64,000 nucleotides of DNA from Microbacterium sp. H83 (GTDB lineage Bacteria; Actinomycetota; Actinomycetes; Actinomycetales; Microbacteriaceae). Where the stretch lies: contig NZ_LWCU01000001.1 in NCBI RefSeq assembly GCF_001650405.1, forward strand, positions 214,311-278,310, given 5' to 3'. Under the pieces are notes generated by a model. It was given only the letters and a program-made list of their open reading frames with translations, had not been told where the DNA came from and did no database searches. Shown one piece after another: positions 52,572 through 60,994 of this stretch. The position numbers and the translations under genes are program-made. Each line of letters opens with the position of its first letter. Positions within the stretch are counted from its first letter, which is position 1.

Positions 52572-53884
52572 CGGGTCACCTCCTCGTCCGCCGTCTGCGG
52601 AGTCGCGATGTAGCGGATGCGGTCGACGCGTCGGCCGTCCATGCGGACCACCTGGAGCGTGCCGGTGTCGACGGCGACCTCGTCGCCGACGACCGGGACC
52701 CGCTCGAGGACGCTCATGATGTAGCCGGCGACGGTGTCGTACACATCGCCCTCCGGCACGTCCACGCCGGCGCGGCGCCGGAGCTCGTCCGGACGCAGCT
52801 CGCCGGGGAACGTCACCCCGCCGCGCCCGACGACGACGCCCGCCCGTGAGCGGTCGTGCTCGTCCGACACCTCGCCGACGATCTCCTCCACCAGGTCCTC
52901 CAGCGTGACGAGCCCGGCGGTGCCGCCGTATTCGTCGACGACGACGGCGAGCTGGTATCCGCGCGCCCGGAGCTCGGTGATGAGCCCGTCGACGTGGGCG
53001 GTCTCCGGCACGCGCAGAGGCTCCGTCGACAGCGCGCCCACCGGGACCTCGGCGCGGCGCTCGCGCGGCACCGAGATGGCGGCCTTGAGGTGCACGACGC
53101 CCGTGATGTCGTCCAGGTCCTCCCCGTACACGGGGAAGCGGCTGTGGCCGGTGCGCCGAGCGAGCTGGATGACCTCGTCCGCGGGGTCGCTCGCCGCGAG
53201 CGCGTGCATGCTCGGCCGCGCCGTCATGACGTCGGCGGCCGAGAGACGCGAGAACGTGAGCGTGCGGTCGAGCAGCGTGGCCGTGTCCGCTTCGAGCACG
53301 CCGGCGCTGGCCGACCGCCGGACGAGGGACGAGAGCTCTTCCGCCGTGCGGGCGCCCGAGAGCTCCTCCTTGGGCTCGATGCCCATGCTGCGCAGCACGC
53401 CGTTCGCGCTGCCGTTGAGGACGACCACCGCGGGCTTGAACACCGTCGTGAAGGCGACCTGGAACGGCACGACGAGCTTGGCCGTCGCGCGGGGCAGCGC
53501 GAGAGCGAAGTTCTTCGGCACGAGCTCTCCGAGGATCATCGACAGCGCGGTGGCCACGACCATCGCCACCACAGTGGCGATGGGAGCGATCGCCGGCTCC
53601 GGGATGCTCCAGGCGACGAGCGTCGGGCGCAGCAGATTCGAGAGCGCGGGCTCCATCGTGTATCCGGTGAGCAGGGTCGTCAGGGTGATGCCGAGCTGCG
53701 CCGCCGAGAGGTGCGTGGAGGTGTGGCGGAGGGCGCCGATGGTCATTGACAGACGTGACTCACCCCTGGCCTGTCGAGCCTCGAGATCGGCGCGGTCGAG
53801 GTTGACCAGGGCGAACTCGCTCGCCACGAAGAGTCCGGTGCCGACCGTGAGCAGCAGCCCCACGCCCAACAGGATGTAATCCAT
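52568..53884 (-). CDS. CNNM-type membrane protein with CBS pair and CorC domain, first of pair
   Basis: The 438-residue protein has the DUF21/CNNM transmembrane domain (GELVPKNFALALPRATAK), two CBS repeats (VMTARPSMHALAASDP, HSRFPVYGEDLDDITGVVHLKA, YQLAVVVDEYGGTAGLVTLEDLVEEIVGE) and the C-terminal CorC_HlyC domain. It probably exports or senses divalent cations such as magnesium. The ATG at 53884 overlaps the stop of a 22-codon upstream reading frame (TGATG), with GAGGGGAA as ribosome-binding site inside that frame. Confidence 0.92.
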   Translation of the reverse strand: MDYILLGVGLLLTVGTGLFVASEFALVNLDRADLEARQARGESRLSMTIGALRHTSTHLSAAQLGITLTTLLTGYTMEPALSNLLRPTLVAWSIPEPAIAPIATVVAMVVATALSMILGELVPKNFALALPRATAKLVVPFQVAFTTVFKPAVVVLNGSANGVLRSMGIEPKEELSGARTAEELSSLVRRSASAGVLEADTATLLDRTLTFSRLSAADVMTARPSMHALAASDPADEVIQLARRTGHSRFPVYGEDLDDITGVVHLKAAISVPRERRAEVPVGALSTEPLRVPETAHVDGLITELRARGYQLAVVVDEYGGTAGLVTLEDLVEEIVGEVSDEHDRSRAGVVVGRGGVTFPGELRPDELRRRAGVDVPEGDVYDTVAGYIMSVLERVPVVGDEVAVDTGTLQVVRMDGRRVDRIRYIATPQTADEEVTR

Positions 53885-53952
53885 CAGTGGTTCCCCTCAC
53901 GTCGGAGAGGCGGGCGGTGGGGCGATCTACTGCAACTGGGAGGGTCGTCCAT
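53884..53952 (-). CDS. Putative 22-codon leader ORF coupled to the CNNM gene
   Basis: ATG at 53952 (MDDPPSCSRSPHRPPLRREGNH) reads to a TGA that overlaps the CNNM ATG by one base (TGATG). A TACAAT -10 (53962-53967) ends nine bases before its ATG, so it would be translated from a near-leaderless transcript. Its 3' end contains the CNNM ribosome-binding site. It is proline- and arginine-rich, so a role as a regulatory leader peptide is possible. No homologue is known to me. Confidence 0.4.
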   Translation of the reverse strand: MDDPPSCSRSPHRPPLRREGNH

Positions 53953-53992
53953 AGTGTGACGATTGTACGGGATCGGGCCGTCGCGGAGGGCG

Positions 53993-55447
53993 TCACCAGC
54001 TGACCGGCAGCGCCTTCCCCTCCTCGTAGCCGGAGGCGGACTGCAACCCGACGAGCGCCCTGTCGTGGAACTCCGGCACCGATGAGGCGCCGGCGTAGGT
54101 GAACGACGATCTGACGCCCGAGGTGATCATGTCGAGGAGGTCCTCGAGTCCGGGGCGCAGGGGGTCGAGATAGATGCGCGACGAGGAGATCCCCTCCGCG
54201 AACAGCTCCTTGCGCGCCCGCTCGTAGGCGTCCAGCCGACCGAACCGCGCCTGGACCGCCTTCGTCGACGCCATCCCCCACGACTCCTTGAAGAGCCGAC
54301 CGTCCGCGTCGCTCTGGAGCTCGCCGGGGGCTTCGATCGTCCCCGCGAACCACGAGCCCACCATCACCGACGCCGCGCCCGCGGCGAGCGCCAGGGCGAC
54401 GTCGCGCGGGTAGCGCACACCACCGTCCGCCCACACGTGCGCGCCGAGCCCGCGCGCCGCTTCCGCGGTCTCGAGGACCGCGGAGAACTGCGGCCGTCCG
54501 ACGGCCGTCATCATGCGCGTCGTGCACATCGCGCCGGGACCGACGCCGACCTTGAGGATCGTCGCTCCGGCGGCGACGAGGTCCTCGACGCCGTCCGCGG
54601 TGACGACGTTGCCGGCGACGATCGGGATGCCGAGGCCGAGGTCCGCCACGGTGCGCAGGGCCCGCAGCATCCCCTCCTGGTGCCCGTGGGCGGTGTCGAC
54701 GACGAGGACGTCGACTCCCGCGGCCGCGAGCGCCCTCGCCTTCGACGCGACGTCGCCGTTGATCCCCACGGCGGCCGCGACGGCGAGACGTCCGTCGCCG
54801 TCCAGTGCGGGCGCGTAGAGCGTCGACCGCAGAGCGCTGCGCGCGCTGAGGGTGCCGACCAGATGCCCGTGCCGGGTGACGGTGACCATCTCGGCACCGG
54901 CATCCGTGATCACGTCGAAGGCGTGCCTCTCGGAGCCGATGTCGTCCGCGTCCAGCGACGGCGTCCCCGAGTGCACGAGGTCTCCGAGCTGAGCGTCGGG
55001 CAGCGCCGTGGCGAGTCGCGTGGCCGGGAGCACCCCGACGATGCGCTCGACGTCGTAGGGGGCGTCGCCGGTCGCGACGACGATCCCCTGGCCTGCGGTC
55101 GGAGGGAGCCAGCGCAGGGCGTCGGCGACGGAGGCCTCCGGCGGCAGCACGATCGGGGTGTCCCAGGGCACGGGCTGCGCCTTCACCTCGCGGATCGCGG
55201 CGTCCAGCGCCTGCAGCGGCATGTCCTGGGGGAGGACGCCGAGGCCGCCGCGACGCGCAAGCACCGCCGCCAGCCGGGGACCGGTGACGGAGTTCATGTT
55301 CGACGCGACGAGCGGCAGCGTCGCCGGCGTGCCGTCCAGGGGCGACAGATCGACCTGCAGTCGACTGGTGACGTCCGAACGTCGCGGGACGAGGAAGACG
55401 TCCGAATAGGTCAGATCGACAGTGGGTGACTCGCCGGAGAACTCCAT
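53993..55447 (-). CDS. guaB1: GuaB1-type IMP dehydrogenase-related enzyme (probable GMP reductase)
   Basis: The 484-residue protein has the IMPDH/GMPR barrel with catalytic Cys308 in VGVGPGAMCTTRMMT, GNVVTADG, the phosphate loop VWADGGVRYPRD, and a CBS pair inserted at about residues 95-215. The actinobacterial GuaB1 group was long called IMP dehydrogenase-related; at least one mycobacterial member is a GMP reductase regulated by its CBS domains. That function here is by family. ATG 55447 is supported by TACCGT (55454-55459) six bases upstream, leaderless. Confidence 0.9.
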   Translation of the reverse strand: MEFSGESPTVDLTYSDVFLVPRRSDVTSRLQVDLSPLDGTPATLPLVASNMNSVTGPRLAAVLARRGGLGVLPQDMPLQALDAAIREVKAQPVPWDTPIVLPPEASVADALRWLPPTAGQGIVVATGDAPYDVERIVGVLPATRLATALPDAQLGDLVHSGTPSLDADDIGSERHAFDVITDAGAEMVTVTRHGHLVGTLSARSALRSTLYAPALDGDGRLAVAAAVGINGDVASKARALAAAGVDVLVVDTAHGHQEGMLRALRTVADLGLGIPIVAGNVVTADGVEDLVAAGATILKVGVGPGAMCTTRMMTAVGRPQFSAVLETAEAARGLGAHVWADGGVRYPRDVALALAAGAASVMVGSWFAGTIEAPGELQSDADGRLFKESWGMASTKAVQARFGRLDAYERARKELFAEGISSSRIYLDPLRPGLEDLLDMITSGVRSSFTYAGASSVPEFHDRALVGLQSASGYEEGKALPVSW

Positions 55448-55514
55448 ACGCCCACGGTACTCAGATCAAGGGGGCCGAGGTGCATGCCTTGGACGATCCG
55501 GCAGGGAAACACGT

Positions 55515-55520
55515 TAGGCT
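55515..55520 (+). promoter_or_regulatory. Putative -10 of kgd
   Basis: TAGGCT lies about 92 bases before the kgd start, giving a leader of roughly 80 bases. TTGGAC (about 20 bases upstream of it) is the best, but too distant, -35 candidate. Confidence 0.4.
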
Positions 55521-55606
55521 TGTCAGTCGAGAGTGTGCGGGCCCGGACGCATCCTGCGTCGCGGTGTGCACATGTGAGATTCAGCGATGAAAGAGGGCGA
55601 TCGAGC

Positions 55607-58600
55607 GTGTCGAACCAGGTGACCGGCGTCGGGGGCGACGGGGGGTTCGGAGCCAATTCCTGGCTCGTGGAAGAGCTCTACGAGCAGTTCAAGGTGAACC
55701 GCGATTCCGTGGACAAGGAATGGTGGCCCATCCTCGAGAAGTACCACTCGGAGGCCGCCTCGACGCCCGCTGCCCCGGCGGCGCCCGCCGCCGAGCAGCC
55801 GGCGCACCCGGTCACCGCCCCGATCCCCGTCATCGGAGCGCAGCCCGTCGCCCGCACGACGACGAAGCCCGCGGCCGCCGCTCCGATCCCCGCGCAGGCG
55901 CCGAAGCCCGCGACGACGGATGCCCAGGACCCGGCCGAAGAGGACAAGGTCACGCCGCTGCGCGGCCTGCCGAAGACCCTGGCCGCGAACATGGACGAGT
56001 CCCTCACAGTTCCGACGGCCACCAGCGTCCGCACGGTGCCCGCGAAGCTGATGATCGACAACCGCATCGTCATCAACAACCACATGGCGCGCACCCGCGG
56101 CGGGAAGATCAGCTTCACCCACCTGATCGGGTGGGCGCTCATCCGCACGCTCGACGAGTTCCGCAGCCAGAACGTGTTCTACGCCGAGGTCGACGGCAAG
56201 CCCTCGGTCGTCGCCCCCGCGCACGTGAACCTCGGCATCGCGATCGACCTGCCGAAGCCCGACGGCACCCGCGCCCTCATGGTGCCCAGCATCAAGCGCG
56301 CCGAGACCATGACCTTCAGCGAGTACCTCTCGGCGTACGAGGACCTCGTCACGCGCGCCCGCGGCAACAAGCTGACCGCCGCCGACTTCCAGGGCACCAC
56401 CGTGTCGCTCACGAACCCCGGCGGCATCGGCACCGTGCACTCCGTCCCCCGTCTCATGAAGGGACAGGGCTGCATCATCGGCGCCGGCGCACTCGAGTAC
56501 CCGGCCGAGTTCCAGGGCGCGAGCCAGAAGACCCTCAACGAGCTCGCGATCGGCAAGACGATCACGCTGACGAGCACCTACGACCACCGCGTCATCCAGG
56601 GTGCGGGCTCCGGCGAGTTCCTCAAGAAGGTCCACGAGCTGCTCATCGGCCAGCGCGGCTTCTACGACGACATCTTCGCCGCGCTGCGCATCCCGTACGC
56701 GCCGATCCGCTGGAACCCCGACATCGCCGTCGACCTCGCCGAGCGCGTGGACAAGCAGTCGCGCGTGCAGGAGCTCATCAACTCCTACCGCGTGCGCGGG
56801 CATCTGATGGCCGACATCGACCCGCTCGAGTACGTCCAGCGCTCGCACCCCGACCTCGAGATCGAGAGCCACGGACTCACGTTCTGGGATCTCGACCGCG
56901 AGTTCGTGACCGGCGGCTTCGGCGGCCGGCGCATCGCCAAGCTCCGCGACATCCTCGGCGTGCTGCGCGACTCGTACTGCCGCACGCTCGGCATCGAGTA
57001 CATGCACATCCAGGACCCCGAGCAGCGTCGGTGGTTCCAGGAGAAGGTCGAGGTGAAGTACCAGAAGCCCGGACACGACGAGCAGCTGCGCGTGCTGCGC
57101 AAGCTCAACGAGGCGGAGGCATTCGAGACCTTCCTGCAGACGAAGTTCGTCGGCCAGAAGCGCTTCTCGCTCGAGGGCGGCGAGTCCCTCGTCCCGCTCC
57201 TCGACGAGATCCTCCAGGGAGCTGCGACCGCAGGCCTCGAGGGCGCGGCGATCGGCATGGCCCACCGCGGCCGCCTCAACGTCCTGACGAACATCGCGGG
57301 CAAGACCTACGGTCAGGTCTTCCAGGAGTTCGAGGGCACGCAGACCCCGGGCAACCAGCGCGGATCCGGAGACGTGAAGTACCACCTCGGCACCGAGGGC
57401 ACCTTCGTCGCCGACGACGGCTCGCAGCTCCCCGTCTACCTCGCCGCCAACCCGTCCCACCTCGAGACCGTCGACGGCGTGCTCGAGGGCATCGTCCGCG
57501 CGAAGCAGGACCGCAAGCCGATCGGCACCTTCACCTGGCTGCCGATCCTCGTGCACGGCGACGCGGCGTTCGCGGGTCAGGGCGTCGTCGTCGAGACGCT
57601 GCAGATGTCCCAGCTGCGCGGCTACCGCACCGGCGGCACCGTGCACATCGTCGTCAACAACCAGGTCGGCTTCACGACCCTCCCCAACGACTCCCGCACC
57701 TCGGTCTACGCCACGGACGTCGCGAAGACCATCCAGGCGCCCGTGCTGCACGTGAACGGAGACGACCCCGAGGCCGTCATCCACGTGGCCCAGCTCGCGT
57801 TCGAGTACCGTGAGCGCTTCCACCGCGACGTCGTGATCGATCTCGTCTGCTACCGCCGCCGCGGCCACAACGAGGGCGACGACCCCTCGATGACGCAGCC
57901 GCTGATGACCGACCTGATCCAGGCGAAGCGCTCGGTGCGCAAGCTGTACACGGAGTCGCTCGTCGGTCGCGGTGACATCACCGAGGAGGAGTACGACGAG
58001 GCGAAGGCCGACTTCCAGAACCGTCTGGAGATCGCGTTCGCCGAGACCCACGCCGCGGAGACCGGCGCGATGTCGGTGGGCCAGGATCTGCCGGCCGCCG
58101 ACGAGCAGACCGGTGCACCCGAGGTGACGGGCGTGCCGAACGAGGTCATCCAGCTGATCGGCGACGCCTTCGTGAACAAGCCGGAGGGCTTCACGGTGCA
58201 CCCCAAGCTGCAGCAGCAGCTTGAGAAGCGTCTCGACATGAGCCGCAACGGCAACATCGACTGGGGCTTCGGCGAGCTGCTCGCCTTCGGTTCGCTGCTC
58301 GTCGAGGGCACCCCCGTGCGACTCGCCGGACAGGATTCCCGCCGAGGCACGTTCGTGCAGCGTCACGCGACTCTGCACGACCGCGCCAACGGGCAGGAGT
58401 GGCTGCCGCTGGCGAACCTCTCCGAGTCCCAGGGCCGCTTCTTCGTCTACGACTCGCTGCTCAGCGAGTACGCGGCTCTCGGATTCGAGTACGGCTACTC
58501 GGTCGAGGCGCCCGAGGCGCTCGTCCTCTGGGAGGCGCAGTTCGGCGACTTCGTCAACGGCGCCCAATCCGTGATCGACGAGTACATCTCCGCGGCGGAG

Positions 58601-59281
58601 CAGAAGTGGGGCCAGCAGTCCAGCGTCACGCTGCTGCTCCCCCACGGCTACGAGGGCCAGGGACCCGACCACTCGTCATCCCGCATCGAGCGCTTCCTCC
58701 AGCTGTGCGCGCAGGAGAACATGATCGTCGCGCGTCCGTCGGCCCCGGCATCGTACTTCCACCTGCTGCGTCGCCAGGCGTACGCCCGTCCGCGCAAGCC
58801 GCTGATCGTCTTCACGCCGAAGGCGATGCTGCGCCTCCGCGGCGCGACCAGCCCGGTCGAGGCGTTCACCCAGGGCCGCTTCGAGCCGGTCATCGACGAC
58901 GCACGCGACCTCGACCGGTCCGCGGTGAAGCGCGTGCTCGTCCACTCGGGCAAGGTGCACTGGGACCTGCGGGCCGAGCTCGAGAAGAAGCCGAACCCCG
59001 AGGTGGCCCTCGTCCGGCTCGAGCAGCTCTACCCGACTCCGATCGACGCGCTCAAGGCGATCACCGACTCCTACCCGAACGCGGAGCTCGTGTGGGTCCA
59101 GGAGGAGCCGGAGAACCAGGGTGCATGGCCGTTCCTGGCGCTGGCCTTCGCCGACGTCCCGGGAGATCGGTCGTTCCGGCCGGTGTCGCGGCCCGCCTCC
59201 GCGTCGCCCGCCACGGGGTCGTCGAAGGTGCATGCCGCCGAGCAGGCGAAGCTGCTCCGCGACGCGCTGACGACGTCCTGA
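55607..59281 (+). CDS. kgd: Multifunctional 2-oxoglutarate dehydrogenase E1/E2-type enzyme
   Basis: The 1224-residue protein fuses an E2-like domain to the E1 subunit of 2-oxoglutarate dehydrogenase, the actinobacterial Kgd/OdhA type. Its N-terminal signature is FGANSWLVEELYEQF. After an Ala/Pro linker (about 50-110) comes an acyltransferase domain with the catalytic His near residue 327 (TYDHRVIQGAGSGEF), then the ThDP-dependent E1 domain, including GMAHRGRLNVL and the C-terminal transketolase-like PHGYEGQGPDHSSSRIERFLQ. It acts in the TCA cycle; FHA proteins such as GarA/OdhI normally inhibit it. The start is GTG 55607, with AAGAGGG upstream. Confidence 0.96.
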   Translation: MSNQVTGVGGDGGFGANSWLVEELYEQFKVNRDSVDKEWWPILEKYHSEAASTPAAPAAPAAEQPAHPVTAPIPVIGAQPVARTTTKPAAAAPIPAQAPKPATTDAQDPAEEDKVTPLRGLPKTLAANMDESLTVPTATSVRTVPAKLMIDNRIVINNHMARTRGGKISFTHLIGWALIRTLDEFRSQNVFYAEVDGKPSVVAPAHVNLGIAIDLPKPDGTRALMVPSIKRAETMTFSEYLSAYEDLVTRARGNKLTAADFQGTTVSLTNPGGIGTVHSVPRLMKGQGCIIGAGALEYPAEFQGASQKTLNELAIGKTITLTSTYDHRVIQGAGSGEFLKKVHELLIGQRGFYDDIFAALRIPYAPIRWNPDIAVDLAERVDKQSRVQELINSYRVRGHLMADIDPLEYVQRSHPDLEIESHGLTFWDLDREFVTGGFGGRRIAKLRDILGVLRDSYCRTLGIEYMHIQDPEQRRWFQEKVEVKYQKPGHDEQLRVLRKLNEAEAFETFLQTKFVGQKRFSLEGGESLVPLLDEILQGAATAGLEGAAIGMAHRGRLNVLTNIAGKTYGQVFQEFEGTQTPGNQRGSGDVKYHLGTEGTFVADDGSQLPVYLAANPSHLETVDGVLEGIVRAKQDRKPIGTFTWLPILVHGDAAFAGQGVVVETLQMSQLRGYRTGGTVHIVVNNQVGFTTLPNDSRTSVYATDVAKTIQAPVLHVNGDDPEAVIHVAQLAFEYRERFHRDVVIDLVCYRRRGHNEGDDPSMTQPLMTDLIQAKRSVRKLYTESLVGRGDITEEEYDEAKADFQNRLEIAFAETHAAETGAMSVGQDLPAADEQTGAPEVTGVPNEVIQLIGDAFVNKPEGFTVHPKLQQQLEKRLDMSRNGNIDWGFGELLAFGSLLVEGTPVRLAGQDSRRGTFVQRHATLHDRANGQEWLPLANLSESQGRFFVYDSLLSEYAALGFEYGYSVEAPEALVLWEAQFGDFVNGAQSVIDEYISAAEQKWGQQSSVTLLLPHGYEGQGPDHSSSRIERFLQLCAQENMIVARPSAPASYFHLLRRQAYARPRKPLIVFTPKAMLRLRGATSPVEAFTQGRFEPVIDDARDLDRSAVKRVLVHSGKVHWDLRAELEKKPNPEVALVRLEQLYPTPIDALKAITDSYPNAELVWVQEEPENQGAWPFLALAFADVPGDRSFRPVSRPASASPATGSSKVHAAEQAKLLRDALTTS

Positions 59282-59341
59282 CCAGAACAGCGTCCTGATC
59301 AGAACGGCACCTGAACAGAACAGCACCTGAGCAGAGAAGTG
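59277..59341 (+). repeat. Short tandem repeat covering the kgd stop codon
   Basis: Four adjacent units of 16-17 bases share CCTGAnCAGAACnGCn: CCTGACCAGAACAGCGT, CCTGATCAGAACGGCA, CCTGAACAGAACAGCA and a decayed CCTGAGCAGAGAAGTG. The kgd stop TGA is in the first unit. The last unit runs into the terminator stem. Confidence 0.75.
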
Positions 59342-59378
59342 AAGGGGGCGTCGCGACCGAGGTCGGGACGCCCCCTTC
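59341..59378 (+). terminator. kgd terminator
   Basis: GAAGGGGGCGTC and GACGCCCCCTTC pair perfectly; the inner CGACC-GA-GGTCG extends the stem. It is also 18 bases beyond the Eis-like gene's stop on the other strand and so probably serves both genes. Confidence 0.88.
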
Positions 59379-59395
59379 GCTGTTCCTGCGTGCGA

Positions 59396-60700
59396 TCAGT
59401 ACCAGATGTCCAACGCGGGCGCCGGGAACGAGGCGAACGCGCGGTCGAGCGTCTCGACGACCGCAGCGTCGGCGGTGATGCGGCCCGCGGCGGCCAGAGC
59501 GGACGCCCGCACGCCGCCGGCCACCAGGATCGAGAGGGCCGAGATGTCCAGCTCGACGTCCTCCGCCGCATCGGCTGCGTGCTCGACCGCCGCGCGACCG
59601 CTCTCGTCGATCCGCAGCCGCCACGCGCCCTCGGCGAGGCCGAGCGGGTCGTGGACCCGTATGACGAGATCCGCGGGAGCCGAGTACCTCCTCGCCTCGA
59701 GCGATGCCCGCACGTCGAGGATCCGGAGCCAGCCGTGGTCGTGCACCGTCTGCGTGATGCCGCGCGGATCGCGGACGAGCCATGGCAGCGGATCGTCGAT
59801 GGGTCGCAGGTCGGCGCGCACCTCGTCGACGAGGTCATGCTGGAGGGCGAATCCCCAGAGCGCGGCCGTCGCCGCGGGCGTCTCCGCGACGAGCAGGCGC
59901 ACGGTCAGGGTGAAGCGGAACGAGCCGCTCCGCTCGCCGAGCGTGAACGCCAGCGCACCGCGCACAGCGCCGGACTCGTCGCGGAACCGCACCCCGCGCA
60001 CCTGGTCTCGGTCGGTGTCACTCGGCGAGAGCCCGGCCATGCCCCGCCAGCGTGCGTCCCACCCCGGGATCGACCCCGGTCGATCGCGACGCGCGCGCTC
60101 GTGCACGGCGCCGAGCTCCGCGGCGAGCGTGTCCCGGTCGATGTACTCGAGCGAGCCGGCCACGGGCGGCCCCGACCATCCGGCGCGGCGCGTGTCGACC
60201 GCGAACTGCGCCATCGGCACGGCGGAGCCGAATCCGTAGCGTCCGTAGATCGTGGCCTCGGTGACCGTGAGCCCGGCGATCGGCACCCCCGCGTCGGCCG
60301 CAGCCCGCAGCTCGCCTTCGAGCAGAGCCCGTGCGATCCCGCGTCGCCGATGCGTGCCCGCCACGGTGACGCCGCTGATCGCCCACATCGGGATCTCCGC
60401 TCCGCCGCCGAGGGCGAGGGGCGTGACCCAGGCATCGACCGTGGCGACGGGTCCGGCGTCCTCCGGAGCGACGTCGTCGTACACGCCGACGTTGCGGCGA
60501 GCGTCCACCGTCGACCGGCCGAAGGCGACAGCCTCCGGCGACGGCTCGGGTCCCAGGAATCCGCGCGCCATCGTGCGCTGGAACCTCTCGACATGCGGGT
60601 CGTCGCTCAGATCGACGACGCGATACGACAGGGACTGCGCGGCGAGTCGCTCGGCGGAGGTCGGGTCTGCGGGGATGTCGCGGGAGTCGATGAGCGTCAT
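59396..60700 (-). CDS. Eis-like GNAT N-acetyltransferase
   Basis: The 434-residue protein has the Eis layout: an N-terminal GNAT domain with ISGVTVAGTHRRRGIARALLEGEL (acetyl-CoA loop), a second GNAT-like domain with AEATIYGRYGFG-type motif (TEATIYGRYGFG), and a C-terminal SCP2-like domain. It ends in DIWY; in Eis the C-terminal carboxylate is catalytic. The mycobacterial member acetylates aminoglycosides and proteins; the natural substrate here is unknown. A TAGGGT -10 (60707-60712) six bases before the ATG indicates a leaderless mRNA. Confidence 0.9.
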   Translation of the reverse strand: MTLIDSRDIPADPTSAERLAAQSLSYRVVDLSDDPHVERFQRTMARGFLGPEPSPEAVAFGRSTVDARRNVGVYDDVAPEDAGPVATVDAWVTPLALGGGAEIPMWAISGVTVAGTHRRRGIARALLEGELRAAADAGVPIAGLTVTEATIYGRYGFGSAVPMAQFAVDTRRAGWSGPPVAGSLEYIDRDTLAAELGAVHERARRDRPGSIPGWDARWRGMAGLSPSDTDRDQVRGVRFRDESGAVRGALAFTLGERSGSFRFTLTVRLLVAETPAATAALWGFALQHDLVDEVRADLRPIDDPLPWLVRDPRGITQTVHDHGWLRILDVRASLEARRYSAPADLVIRVHDPLGLAEGAWRLRIDESGRAAVEHAADAAEDVELDISALSILVAGGVRASALAAAGRITADAAVVETLDRAFASFPAPALDIWY

Positions 60701-60748
60701 GCCCCTACCCTACGGGCGCACGCCGACGTCGCCGGCGGGCCTCCGGGA

Positions 60749-60994
60749 TCAGTGCTGGGCGGCCTGCACTTCGCGCAGGCGCGCGAACACCTGATCGCGC
60801 AGCTCCTCCGGAGCGGTCTCCTTGCACGCGCGCGCCACCACCTCGGTCAAGGTCGTGGCGACGAGCGCCTCATCGCGGCACGAGGGGCAGTTCTCCAGGT
60901 GCTCGCGGATCTCGGTGTGCTCGGTGTTGCACACCTCGTTGCGGAGGTACTCCTCCAGGTCTTTCCGGGCCTTGTCGCAGCCGCAGTCGGTCAT
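60749..60994 (-). CDS. rshA: Zinc-containing anti-sigma factor (RsrA/RshA type)
   Basis: The 81-residue protein has the zinc anti-sigma motif HxxxCxxC (His32, Cys36, Cys39, EHLENCPSC) plus further cysteines near the N-terminus (Cys4, Cys6, Cys22). In this family oxidation of zinc cysteines releases the partner sigma factor. ATG 60994 overlaps the sigma gene stop (ATGA), the usual sigma/anti-sigma coupling. Confidence 0.93.
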   Translation of the reverse strand: MTDCGCDKARKDLEEYLRNEVCNTEHTEIREHLENCPSCRDEALVATTLTEVVARACKETAPEELRDQVFARLREVQAAQH

